52,603 nt of DNA from Bacteroidales bacterium (GTDB lineage: Bacteria > Bacteroidota > Bacteroidia > Bacteroidales > F082). The stretch spans positions 1-52,603 of the forward strand of contig WGCY01000020.1 of assembly GCA_015493525.1 (NCBI GenBank). The letters are read 5' to 3'. Below, one piece after another: positions 16,324 to 25,154 of the stretch (its first letter is position 1; each line of letters starts with the position of its first letter). The position numbers and the translations under genes were made by a program. A model generated the notes under the pieces. It made no database searches. It saw only the letters and a program-made list of their open reading frames with translations, and was not told where the DNA came from.

Positions 16324-18711
16324 TTACTGTTTTAGCACCTTAAAAGTACCCGTTTTTCCGTTTTTGTCTTTTATCCTGACGATATAAAGCCCGTTTGGAA
16401 CAGAACTTAAATCAATTTGCCTGACGTTCAACGCTTCAACTACTTTTCTCCCAAACATATCAAATACAACCGCTTCCCTGATTTTTAAACCTTCCGGGTT
16501 GGAAATCCGGACTATCCCGCTGGTGGGGTTTGGATAAAGCCGGATATGTGCCTGGATAAAGTTATTTTTAACCGAGAGAAATTCGCTGAAATAATTAAAA
16601 ATATAGGCCAGTAACTTTTTTCTCGCGGTTTCCTGATAAACGGCCTCTATGGGGAAGGCGATATTTTCCATGCCTCCCGTTGCGGTTTTGATGGCAACAC
16701 CTGCCACCCCTTTGCTTTTGTCAATTCCGGGATAGGTAAACGATTCTTCCGAACCGTTCAGTGGTTGGATTAAATCGGGATAAGCAATTTTTGTAATGCC
16801 ATGCGTGCCATCATCAAAATGATAGACAAACTGGTTGTTGTCCTCGGCGGTGTACTTTGTGTATCCTGCACCGGGTGCATCGCTGATGTATTTTGCCTTG
16901 AAATAAGTCTCATAAAAAGCTTTGTCAGCAGCATCCCCTTTGTGTACCAGGTCCCAGCCTGTTTCCGAACCGGAGACAATAAACACGCCCTGGTTGTTGT
17001 CGATGAAATCTTTTACTTTGGCCTGCTCGGTTTTGTTAAAAGTGTCGTCTGCCGTGCTTTCATCCAAGAGCATCCAGATGATGAACTTGAAATTTTTCAT
17101 GTCCACCACGCCATCCATTACCGCTTCGTTGGAAGCAGAGGAGAAGGTGTAGCCCAGTTGGGTCATGGGATATTTATACTGGATAATGGCCGGGAAAGTG
17201 CGTCTTTCCACTCCGTCCACAATCAAAATTTTGGGGTTCTGTTTTCCCGGAATGGCGGCCAATACATGGGTTTTACTTGATTCTCCGGCACTGTTCACGG
17301 ACGTCATTTCAAAATAATACATTGAACCGGTTTTCAGCCCGCTTACATCGGTAATGGTGTCCGAAGTCTCTTTTACCATGGTATATGTGTGGTTATCTGT
17401 ACTTTGATAAATACGATAGCTGTCTGCATAGTTTCCCGGTTTGAACCTAAGTGTTACGGAAGTGTCATTTTTGATGATGACGGCCGGAGATTTCGGCCTT
17501 GAAGGAATGGGTGTTGTGCCGCCGGCAAACTTGGTGTGAATCAGGTTCCACAACTCTGTCCGGCTACCGTCATAGTTGAGTGCCCAGATACCAATACCAC
17601 CAATATTTTGGGAAAGGGCATAGTCATATTTCTTTCCAAGGCTCTTTTCATTGTCATTCCACACCTGGTTCCAGTCGCCGGATTGCCATTTGTACCACGG
17701 CGTTTGCGAGACATTGTCCCAGATAAAACCGCCATGGCTTTCGGCTTCTACCACGGCACTTCTGTAAAAGGTTGACCCCACATAACTTGTTACGGACGCA
17801 TTTGCGTTTCCGCTTGACGTTTTCCAGTGTTTTCCGTAGTAGGGGACCCCGAGAATTAATTTCGAAGGGTATTTTGACAATGGTACACCGTAGGTATGGG
17901 TCAGGTCGTATTGGATACAATGGCCGCTCCCGGTGAGGGGGGCAACAGCACCTGTATTTGTACTCCATTTTCCACTGTAGTCGTATCCCATGATAAAGAT
18001 ATAATCCACACTCCGGGCAAGCCCATCCATGTTCCATCCGCTCCAGTTAACCGCCGGGCCATCAAACGAAACCTCTTTTCCCGGTAAGTTGGTGTGAATA
18101 AAATTCGTCAGGTCGCCCATAAACTGATTGAGCAGGTTTCCGCGGTCGGCACTGTTCATGGCCTCAAAATCGATGTTTACGCCATCGAGTTGGTAGGTTG
18201 TTATGATTTTTTTTATGTTGTTAAACAAAACATTCTTTGCATTGCTGTTTGTCAGTAAATTATGGGCTACACTCGGTGCACTCTCACTTCCCCCGAAATT
18301 GGTTACGGCCATGATGACTTTTGTCCCGTGGCTGTGCGCATGGTTGATGACATCGGTCCACGGCCACATATTGGGGTTGCTGATGACTCCACTGGAAGTG
18401 GTTACAAAGGCAAACGGGGCCACATGGGTCAGCAAATCATAATGCATGTCGGCATCGGCACCGCCGGAATATTCCCAATCGGGCATAAAACCGAAGACTA
18501 TTTTGTTCAGCCCTTTGGCTTTTTTCAGATGTTGTAACGGGATAATCCCTTTTCCGTTCACGTCAAACCGGCTGGGCTGCCTCTTCTGATGTCCGTACAG
18601 CCTCATTTCAACCATGTGTTCGCTCATGGGATGTTGTTCCTGGGCAAATAAATACCATGGAGATAAAACAAAAATAAGTGCTAAACCGGTAAGGAGTAAA
18701 AATCTTTTCAT
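16324..18711 (-). CDS. Secreted GH18 chitinase with FN3 and T9SS sorting domain
   Basis: A 795-aa extracellular chitinase. Order: signal peptide (FLLLTGLALIFVLSPWYLFAQ), GH18 barrel to about residue 395, fibronectin type III domain (about 400-490), a second domain of roughly 200 residues beginning NPKILIVDGVERRTF that resembles amidotransferase-like folds found in secreted Bacteroidetes proteins, and a T9SS type A tail (LYPNPTSGIVRIS ... VPNGLYIVRIKDKNG). The GH18 signature reads DGVNIDFE (Asp176, Asp181, catalytic Glu183), with Asn at the middle Asp position as in many bacterial GH18 enzymes of the YaaH type. It is the last gene of the GlcNAc locus but is separated from nagP by a strong terminator, so it likely has its own promoter. 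Confidence 0.9.
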   Translation of the reverse strand: MKRFLLLTGLALIFVLSPWYLFAQEQHPMSEHMVEMRLYGHQKRQPSRFDVNGKGIIPLQHLKKAKGLNKIVFGFMPDWEYSGGADADMHYDLLTHVAPFAFVTTSSGVISNPNMWPWTDVINHAHSHGTKVIMAVTNFGGSESAPSVAHNLLTNSNAKNVLFNNIKKIITTYQLDGVNIDFEAMNSADRGNLLNQFMGDLTNFIHTNLPGKEVSFDGPAVNWSGWNMDGLARSVDYIFIMGYDYSGKWSTNTGAVAPLTGSGHCIQYDLTHTYGVPLSKYPSKLILGVPYYGKHWKTSSGNANASVTSYVGSTFYRSAVVEAESHGGFIWDNVSQTPWYKWQSGDWNQVWNDNEKSLGKKYDYALSQNIGGIGIWALNYDGSRTELWNLIHTKFAGGTTPIPSRPKSPAVIIKNDTSVTLRFKPGNYADSYRIYQSTDNHTYTMVKETSDTITDVSGLKTGSMYYFEMTSVNSAGESSKTHVLAAIPGKQNPKILIVDGVERRTFPAIIQYKYPMTQLGYTFSSASNEAVMDGVVDMKNFKFIIWMLLDESTADDTFNKTEQAKVKDFIDNNQGVFIVSGSETGWDLVHKGDAADKAFYETYFKAKYISDAPGAGYTKYTAEDNNQFVYHFDDGTHGITKIAYPDLIQPLNGSEESFTYPGIDKSKGVAGVAIKTATGGMENIAFPIEAVYQETARKKLLAYIFNYFSEFLSVKNNFIQAHIRLYPNPTSGIVRISNPEGLKIREAVVFDMFGRKVVEALNVRQIDLSSVPNGLYIVRIKDKNGKTGTFKVLKQ

Positions 18712-18815
18712 GTCCTGATTTTTTGGGTTGTTTAAATTTTAAAAGTTAAAAATAAAACAAGTAAGGCAAAAGGCAACAAATCATAAATTATATAACAAAA
18801 AAACAATGTATTGTT

Positions 18816-18852
18816 AAAAAATAAAACCTGCATCGGGCAGGTTTTATTTTTT
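18816..18852. terminator. Bidirectional intrinsic terminator between nagP and the GH18 gene
   Basis: Perfect 16-bp inverted repeat (arms 18816-18831 and 18837-18852, core AAAACCTGC / GCAGGTTTT) with a 5-base loop and A/T runs on both sides. It would end the nagP transcript 12 bases past its stop codon. Confidence 0.85.
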
Positions 18853-18864
18853 AAATATTGCTGC

Positions 18865-20127
18865 TCAGTGTGTCCGTTTCCCAAACCGGCAAGCCCGGGC
18901 AGCAAAATAAAAAATGACCAGATAGCAGATAACCAGAATGGCATAAGCATGGGTAACACCTACCGCTTTTAATCCGGATAAATAACCGTATAGCAGCGGG
19001 ATAAGTGCCCCACCGGCAATGGCCATGACCAAAATAGCCGATGCCCGCTTGGTGAATTTTCCCAGGCCTTCAATGGCCAGGGGCCAGATGGCCGGCCACA
19101 TGATGGAGTTGGCAAAACCCAGTGCTGCCAGAGATAAAATGGAGGCATAGCCTGTTGTGAAAACAGCCATAACGGTGAAAAAGACTCCCAGCAGGGAGAA
19201 GTATTTCAACGCTTTCTGCTGCGATATGTATTTGGGTATGCTGATGATGCCCACAAGGTATCCGACCAGCATGGCAATGAGCGTGAAGGAGGAGAAAAAT
19301 TTGGCTACTTTAATGTCAAAACCCAATGCCAGTCCGTATTTAATCTGTCCATCAACGGAAAGCACCTCGGCCCCCACATAAAAGAAAAGTGCGACCACCC
19401 CCCACCAGAAATAGGGAAACTGGAAAATACTGTTCCGCTTCTGCTCATCGCCCGTTACCGGCTCTTCTTCGGCTTCAATCTCCGGTAAAGTAGAAAGAAG
19501 AATCAGTACAGCCATGATAACCAGAGCAATGGCAATGATAACGTAAGGCAAAACGACTTTCTCGGCGAGCTTGTCCAGGGCAACTGCCCTGGCGGCATTG
19601 TCGAGGCCTGCAAGGCCTTTTTGAACTTTGCCAATGCCGGATAAAATAACGGCACCAAGGATCACCGGACTTAAAATGCCGGCAAACTTATTGGCAATGC
19701 CCATAATGCTGATACGTTTGGCGGCACTTTCTATGGGGCCGAGAATGGTAACATACGGATTGGCTGCTGTCTGCAGGATGGCCAGCCCGGTTCCCTGAAT
19801 GAACAAACCGGCGAGGAACCAGATGTAAGTTCGTGTATAGGCTGCCGGAACAAAAATCAATGCACCCAGTGCCATAATGAACAATCCCAGCGACATTCCT
19901 TTTTTGAACCCCACCTTTTCCAATACCTTTGACGATGGTATGGCCATGACAAAATAGGAGATGTAAAAGGCGAACGTAACAAGATACGACTCGAAAGAGG
20001 TAAGTTCACAGGCTGTTTGCAGATAAGGGATAAGGGTGGCGTTAAGCCAGGTTACAAAACCGAAAATAAAAAACAACAACCCGATAATGATAATCGGGTC
20101 CAATGATTTCTTTTTGTTGATAGACAT
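18865..20127 (-). CDS. MFS sugar transporter, NagP/FucP type
   Basis: An inner-membrane major-facilitator permease of 420 aa with about 12 TM segments, belonging to the FucP/GluP/NagP branch. Diagnostic features are the start IIIIGLLFFIFGFVTWLNATLIPYLQ, the motif YFVMAIPSSKVLEKVGFKKGM, and QTAANPYVTILGPIESAAKR, which is shared by Bacteroidetes GlcNAc and glucose permeases. Neighbours (sugar kinase, NagB, SusCD, chitinase) point to N-acetylglucosamine as substrate; this is inference from context. A central hydrophilic loop of about 25 residues (LPEIEAEEEPVTGDEQKR) separates the two six-TM halves. It is 34 bases downstream of the kinase gene, in the same operon. Confidence 0.88.
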   Translation of the reverse strand: MSINKKKSLDPIIIIGLLFFIFGFVTWLNATLIPYLQTACELTSFESYLVTFAFYISYFVMAIPSSKVLEKVGFKKGMSLGLFIMALGALIFVPAAYTRTYIWFLAGLFIQGTGLAILQTAANPYVTILGPIESAAKRISIMGIANKFAGILSPVILGAVILSGIGKVQKGLAGLDNAARAVALDKLAEKVVLPYVIIAIALVIMAVLILLSTLPEIEAEEEPVTGDEQKRNSIFQFPYFWWGVVALFFYVGAEVLSVDGQIKYGLALGFDIKVAKFFSSFTLIAMLVGYLVGIISIPKYISQQKALKYFSLLGVFFTVMAVFTTGYASILSLAALGFANSIMWPAIWPLAIEGLGKFTKRASAILVMAIAGGALIPLLYGYLSGLKAVGVTHAYAILVICYLVIFYFAARACRFGKRTH

Positions 20128-20161
20128 ATTTTTATTTATTAAATTTTTTTAAAAGCATTAA

Positions 20162-21013
20162 TTAAACCAGGGATGCAGCACCTACAAGGGCTATTTCCGG
20201 GGCTATAGCAGGTTTCACTACCAGGTGTTCAACAACATGTTCATAAGGAAAGTCGTGAACCACTTCCCACATACTTTTTTCAAACAAATGGAAGTTGGTG
20301 CTAATGGAACCTCCCAGTAGAACGGCTTCAGGGGCAAAAATATGCACAATTATTTTAATGGCTTCCCCGAGATGCCGGCCGTATTGTGCAAACATTTCCA
20401 ATGCTTCCGGATCATTTCCGGCTGCAAGCCCTGAAGCTTTCTTCCCGGTTAGGCCATATTTCCGTGTAAAGAACTGCCCGCTGCAATAGTGTTCCAGTGT
20501 CCCATCTCTGTACGGTAAAAAGCCTAATTCGCCGGCCCCCGTACCTACGCCTTCGTAAAGTTTTCCATTCAGGATGAGGCCGCCGCCCAAACCGGTTCCG
20601 AGCGTCAGCCCGACCATGTTGCGGTATTGCTGCCCGTTACCGAAATAATTTGCGCCAAGGGCAAAACAGTTGGCATCGTTGTTGATTTCAACCGGGCAGT
20701 GGAAAACGGTTTCCAATTTTGATTTCAAAGCCATGCCGGTCAGGGAAGGGATATTCTGGACATCGTAAACAACGCCGCTTTTTGTATCTACCAATCCGGG
20801 GATTCCCACGCCAATGCCTGAAAATTTCCCCATGGTTACGGCATTGACAGCCTGCAAGATGGCTTTTAGGATTTCGTCTTTTCCGCTTTTGGCCGGGGTG
20901 GGCAGGGTAAAACTCTTGATAAGTTTGTTGTTTTCCACCCATCCGGTACTTATTTTTGTCCCACCGATATCGATACCGATTTTTGGGATTTTTTGTAACG
21001 GACTATTTTGCAT
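20162..21013 (-). CDS. ROK-family sugar kinase (probable GlcNAc/glucose kinase)
   Basis: A 283-aa cytoplasmic kinase that would phosphorylate the imported sugar. ROK features: phosphate loop GIDIGGTKISTGWV, GIGVGIPGLVD, catalytic region EINNDANCFALGA (Asp as base), LTLGTGLGGGLILNG, and EGVGTGAGELGFLPY. The usual ROK zinc site CxCGxxGCxE is replaced by EHYCSGQFFTRKYG, with only one Cys left. The adjacent genes make N-acetylglucosamine kinase the most likely role, which would be followed by deacetylation and deamination via the NagB protein. No separate nagA gene is visible in the window. Confidence 0.87.
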   Translation of the reverse strand: MQNSPLQKIPKIGIDIGGTKISTGWVENNKLIKSFTLPTPAKSGKDEILKAILQAVNAVTMGKFSGIGVGIPGLVDTKSGVVYDVQNIPSLTGMALKSKLETVFHCPVEINNDANCFALGANYFGNGQQYRNMVGLTLGTGLGGGLILNGKLYEGVGTGAGELGFLPYRDGTLEHYCSGQFFTRKYGLTGKKASGLAAGNDPEALEMFAQYGRHLGEAIKIIVHIFAPEAVLLGGSISTNFHLFEKSMWEVVHDFPYEHVVEHLVVKPAIAPEIALVGAASLV

Positions 21014-21072
21014 AAACTATTTTGTTCAGATAATTGATTTGTGTTTTTTATACTCCGCAGAGAAAAACCGGA

Positions 21073-23391
21073 TTAAAATCCCTCCATCGATTTTTCCAGT
21101 TCTCTTGCCTGTTGCAGGAAAGTATTGACGTTCATCTCTCTGAAAAACAGCAATCCGTGCGCAGCCCTGATACGTGGCGAAGGATTTTCATAAAAGAAAT
21201 TCTTGCCAAGCAGGAGTTGGATATGTTTCATTTGATCAATCCAGATTTGTTGTGCCAAAGTGCTGAATTTTCCATCGAGCATGTAACTGGGGAAAGAGGC
21301 TTCTACCTGGCTGAGATAACAATCTGTAAATGTTTCGTCCACAATAGCGAGGGAGTTGAGCGATACCGGCACAATTACATCTGCTTCTGCCGGATGGAAG
21401 CGGTACCAGACATTCCGGTATCCGATGATGCGCAATTTGCTCAGGTCTTCCTCTTTTCCCCACATCCTGACGGCTTCGGCAATGGCCTGCAACACTTTAT
21501 AGTGGGTGTCGGGGCCGCTGCCTTCCGGATCCAGGGCAAGACTGATAACGGTGGGCTTTATGGCCCGTAATTGCTCCAAAATGGGCATCACATCCCGCGA
21601 ACGTTCAGGTTGTTCCGTAAAAATATCCCCGGTGTAGAAGCCTAATCGCAAATGATGGACATTTTCCACCCTGACACCGAAATGTGCCCAAACCAGCTCT
21701 TCTTCAAATTCTCGCAACATGCCTTTCAGCTTCTGGATGTCGGGCGGGTTCTTTTCCCCATCGTAAGAGTTCTCCAAAACGTGGATGATTTTGTTAATCC
21801 GAAATACCAGTTCTTCACTGTTTTTTACGGAATATATATCCACAATGGCCCTGACCAGACGGTGGCTCAGTCCCCTCCTTCGCTCAATCGGTTCCCCTGA
21901 AGCTACTTTTCCGAGATAATGATAGACGTCTTTGTCCCATTTGTGTTTGTATCCGGTTTGATAAAAATCCGGATAATGAATCATTTGGATATCGCCTTTC
22001 TCCAGAAACAACAAAATGTCGTATAAGGCATGGATAATAAACTTGTTGGTTACAGCAGTAAACCCGGAGGTGAGAATACTGAAATCAAAGGTGTTGGTTG
22101 CCTGGCGCAACTGGTGCGTTATGTGGGGCAGAATGCCGAGCAATATGTCATCGTGGTGCGGCCCCGTGTGGTAATAACGCTGTTCTTCTTCCTGGCGCAT
22201 CCCTTTGACGAGCTTACTTTTGATGCTGCCTATGACCCGGGAAACCGTTTTGTTGTCCAGGTCGGGGATACGGCTGCAATAAGGGTCGTTTTTTAAGTCT
22301 TCCAGCGTAAGGTGATGCCCGTATTTGTTCAGTTTTTTGACCAGGTCCAAAACGGCCCTTTCTGTTTTTTCATTGGTCCATTCGCCATTGTAATAAGCTT
22401 CCAGCCTGTCGTGTAATTTAACGGAAGCACCTTTTGTGAGGTAGAAGCGGGCATTTTTTAGTTTTTGCAGGACTGATCCCGGATATTGATTGGAAGCTTC
22501 GTTTTCCAGGGCATTTTTCACCACCTGTGCTTTGGCTTCGCCTGCCGCAAAAATTATGGCCACGGCATCGGGATTGTAGGTGATGGTTTGCAGTCCGATG
22601 GTGATGACCAGCCGGTTTTTTGAAACATCGATACCCCCCAGGTCTCCGGCTGCAACAGCCTGGGTCTCAAAGTTGGTTTCCATCAGCCGGGTGGTGGAAA
22701 AATGATCGGAACCTTTGATGTTGAAAGCAATATGCCCATCCGGGCCAATGCCCCCGAGGAAAAATCCAATACCGCCTTTTTCCCTGATTTTTTCTTCGTA
22801 ACGGGCACACCATTCATCAATCATAAAAATGGACTGTTTTTGGCACCGTTCCTGTTGCGTTTTGGCTTCGCGGTAACGCAGGGTAAGGTCCACTTTCATT
22901 TCCGGAAAAATTTCTTTGAAAGATTTGTTGTCGTAAAGTGGAATTTCTTCGGCATTGATCAGCATGGCATTGGCAGGGTCCAACCCGAAACCATCAATGT
23001 AAAATTTATTCACATAGTTAAAAAAGCTGTTTTTCTGCCTTGGGTCGATGGGGTAAAACTCATCAATCTGTACAAAATGGAGCCCTGATAAATCGGGTTT
23101 GGAAGAAAATTCCAGATGATACTCTTTCAGGATTTTTTGTGTCTTTTTGTTATCCCAGTTTTTAAGCAAATATTGTGTCCATCGGATAAAATATTCGGGT
23201 GTTTTGCCGGTAGGCAAACTGATAACGCCTTGAGGGTTTTTATGTGCCCATTCGAGAAAGCGCAGGGCTGTGATAAGCCCTAATTGTGGAAAATTGTCCA
23301 CCAGGACATAGGGAATACGGGAGGTCTGGTTTTCGATTCCCTGCTTTTTAATGAAATACGCCTCAACCGGCGAAAATAAATCCATGTTCAT
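21073..23391 (-). CDS. nagB: Glucosamine-6-phosphate deaminase fused to a PIG-L/LmbE-like domain
   Basis: A 772-aa two-domain protein. Residues about 35-320 are NagB: LPTGKTPEYFIRW, VQIDEFYPIDP (the Asp of the deaminase), and GGIGPDGHIAFN, the family signature, followed by ETNFETQAVA. NagB turns glucosamine-6-phosphate into fructose-6-phosphate and ammonia. From about 415 a second domain begins YYHTGPHHDDILLGILPHI, resembling the metal-binding HPDD of PIG-L/LmbE deacetylases, and continues with LALDPEGSGPDTHYKVLQ. This long architecture is known from Bacteroides-type NagB. The fused domain might act as the missing N-acetylglucosamine deacetylase, but that is speculation. The start could also be the second Met (MDLFSP). 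Confidence 0.88.
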   Translation of the reverse strand: MNMDLFSPVEAYFIKKQGIENQTSRIPYVLVDNFPQLGLITALRFLEWAHKNPQGVISLPTGKTPEYFIRWTQYLLKNWDNKKTQKILKEYHLEFSSKPDLSGLHFVQIDEFYPIDPRQKNSFFNYVNKFYIDGFGLDPANAMLINAEEIPLYDNKSFKEIFPEMKVDLTLRYREAKTQQERCQKQSIFMIDEWCARYEEKIREKGGIGFFLGGIGPDGHIAFNIKGSDHFSTTRLMETNFETQAVAAGDLGGIDVSKNRLVITIGLQTITYNPDAVAIIFAAGEAKAQVVKNALENEASNQYPGSVLQKLKNARFYLTKGASVKLHDRLEAYYNGEWTNEKTERAVLDLVKKLNKYGHHLTLEDLKNDPYCSRIPDLDNKTVSRVIGSIKSKLVKGMRQEEEQRYYHTGPHHDDILLGILPHITHQLRQATNTFDFSILTSGFTAVTNKFIIHALYDILLFLEKGDIQMIHYPDFYQTGYKHKWDKDVYHYLGKVASGEPIERRRGLSHRLVRAIVDIYSVKNSEELVFRINKIIHVLENSYDGEKNPPDIQKLKGMLREFEEELVWAHFGVRVENVHHLRLGFYTGDIFTEQPERSRDVMPILEQLRAIKPTVISLALDPEGSGPDTHYKVLQAIAEAVRMWGKEEDLSKLRIIGYRNVWYRFHPAEADVIVPVSLNSLAIVDETFTDCYLSQVEASFPSYMLDGKFSTLAQQIWIDQMKHIQLLLGKNFFYENPSPRIRAAHGLLFFREMNVNTFLQQARELEKSMEGF

Positions 23392-23414
23392 TTTTCTTTT
23401 TTCTTTTAAAAAAA

Positions 23415-23491
23415 CAGGGCAGCCGGATTTGCGTGTAACCTAATTTAAATTACCGTTTATGAGCTGTACAAATTTGAGCCCGGCTGCCCTG
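23415..23491 (-). promoter_or_regulatory. Long-range hairpin in the susD-nagB intergenic region
   Basis: Perfect 12-bp arms CAGGGCAGCCGG (23415-23426) and CCGGCTGCCCTG (23480-23491) enclose a 53-base loop. On the minus strand the second arm is followed by seven T, so the structure could act as a terminator or attenuator in front of nagB, whose ATG is 24 bases further on. It might instead stabilise mRNA ends, giving different levels for susCD and nagB. Confidence 0.5.
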
Positions 23492-23506
23492 AAACGTGCT
23501 AAAAAA

Positions 23507-23546
23507 TTACAAAAATCAGGTGGGGACAGACACCTGATTTTTGTAA
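23507..23546 (-). terminator. Strong hairpin just after susD
   Basis: Perfect 16-bp inverted repeat, arms 23507-23522 and 23531-23546 (core AAAAATCAGGTG / CACCTGATTTTT), loop of 8 bases. It begins 6 bases past the susD stop codon. On the minus strand it is followed by AATTTTTTAG, so it resembles an intrinsic terminator. It may let through part of the transcription into nagB. Confidence 0.7.
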
Positions 23547-23552
23547 GAAATA

Positions 23553-25136
23553 TTATTTACTTACATTATCAACATCCCACCACAACGGGGTTCCGCCGGT
23601 ATCAGGCCCTTTGAGGCATTTTACAGCTTTGGCTACCCCATTTGGGTTGGCCTGGTATTCGCTTTCAACAAAATTTACCCTTTTGATAAATCCTGTAATG
23701 GTACCGCCGCTGTTATTGAGGATGTTTGGGAACAACTGTGGATATCCGGTTCTGCGAAACTCAGCCCAGGCCTCTTCGCCCTGTGGATACATGGCAATCC
23801 ATTTTTGTGTGATGATACGTTCGAGCTTGGTTTGGAAATTGTCTGCATCATTCCATTTGATGGTAATAGTTGAGGCCGCTGCAATGTTATTGGCCGAATT
23901 TTGAGGATCCACATAATCGGCAGGCTTGCTTGTGGCATCGTTTATATAATTTGAGGCGTCGCCCAAACCATATTGGTCAAAAGATGTTTGAATGCCTTTT
24001 TCATAAAAAGACTGTGCTGTTCCTCCGTTGTCCCAACCTCTGAGCGCACCCTCGGCGCGGTCAAAATAGGCTTCGGCAGCGGTCATCAACTGGACAAGGC
24101 CAAAGTCTGCCAGCTTGGAAAAGTTTTGATAATCGGCTTTGGCTTTAATATCAATCCCTTCGCGAATGCCGATATACTTCCCCGGTACCAGTTTTGACGG
24201 TTGAAAATCTTTGGCGAGGCGGGGATCATTATAACCCGTAAGGTATGATTCCATGGGGGCACCCATGCGAATGTCGTTCCAGGCATTGTTAATGGTATTC
24301 AGTGGATGGCTCAGGCCGGCTTCGCTCCTAACCAGGAAGTTTTCGCTGTTGTCACTGAGAACACCGTACTTTTGGCCAACCGCCGCTTTGTATTCAGTTT
24401 CTGCTTTGGTGGGGTCAACCTCGGCAATCCGCAGGGCAAGCCGCATCCGAAGCGTATTGGCAAATTTTATCCATTTAACATAATCGCCGTCATAAACCAG
24501 GTCGAATGATTTGAAAACCTGTGTTGAATCGCCATCTGCATAAGGTGTCAGTGTTTTAATGGCATCATCAAGGTCTTTGAAAAAAGCATAGTAAGCATCT
24601 TTCTGGCAATCGTAATCAAAACTGCCATCATCATTTGGTTTCCCATATTTTGTGTAAATGATAGGGCCATAAATATCGCTCACGCGGTGCATGGCTTCTA
24701 CCCGGACAATTTTTGCCCATGCCTTGAAATTAGGGAACCCATCTCCCGCTTTTTTATCTACGGAGGCTAATGGTGCCATCACATCGTTATAGGCAACTTT
24801 CCAGGGAAATTCATTCCAGCCATTGACAAGGAAATAGGTCATGTTGTTTATATTGCCCCTGAACGGGGTAGGGGGCATCATGTAACCGGAATAAACATCG
24901 CCAAGAAGGTTTTGTTGTAGCTGTGTAACCCACTCGGGACGGTAAGCATAAATATTTTGGAGGGCCTGTTTGAAAGGTTCGCCCACCAGTTTGTAATCTG
25001 CTTTCAACTGTTCATCAGAGATGCCGTAAGGGTTGGTATTGATTTCCTCAAACTTTTTAGTGCAGCTCTGGAAGAACAACACGGCCAGCATCAAACTTAA
25101 AATGAGGCCGATAGTATATTTTTTGTTCTTTTTCAT
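23553..25136 (-). CDS. SusD/RagB-family outer-membrane sugar-binding lipoprotein
   Basis: A surface lipoprotein that caps a SusC porin and binds the glycan. It is 527 aa from the ATG at 25136; an ATG two codons earlier (25142) is equally possible. The lipoprotein signal ends VLFFQSC, followed by TKKFEEINTNPYGIS, the N-terminal pattern of the SusD-like_2 branch. The body shows the TPR-type helices (WAKIVRVEAMHRVSDIYGPI; LMTAAEAYFDRAEGALRG) and the C-terminal ITQKWIAMYPQGEEAWAEFRRTGYP typical of the family. It lies 18 bases downstream of susC. Genomic context with GH18 and nag genes suggests chitin oligomers as ligand (inference). Confidence 0.95.
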   Translation of the reverse strand: MKKNKKYTIGLILSLMLAVLFFQSCTKKFEEINTNPYGISDEQLKADYKLVGEPFKQALQNIYAYRPEWVTQLQQNLLGDVYSGYMMPPTPFRGNINNMTYFLVNGWNEFPWKVAYNDVMAPLASVDKKAGDGFPNFKAWAKIVRVEAMHRVSDIYGPIIYTKYGKPNDDGSFDYDCQKDAYYAFFKDLDDAIKTLTPYADGDSTQVFKSFDLVYDGDYVKWIKFANTLRMRLALRIAEVDPTKAETEYKAAVGQKYGVLSDNSENFLVRSEAGLSHPLNTINNAWNDIRMGAPMESYLTGYNDPRLAKDFQPSKLVPGKYIGIREGIDIKAKADYQNFSKLADFGLVQLMTAAEAYFDRAEGALRGWDNGGTAQSFYEKGIQTSFDQYGLGDASNYINDATSKPADYVDPQNSANNIAAASTITIKWNDADNFQTKLERIITQKWIAMYPQGEEAWAEFRRTGYPQLFPNILNNSGGTITGFIKRVNFVESEYQANPNGVAKAVKCLKGPDTGGTPLWWDVDNVSK

Positions 25137-25154
25137 GATCATTTCTTTTAAAGA

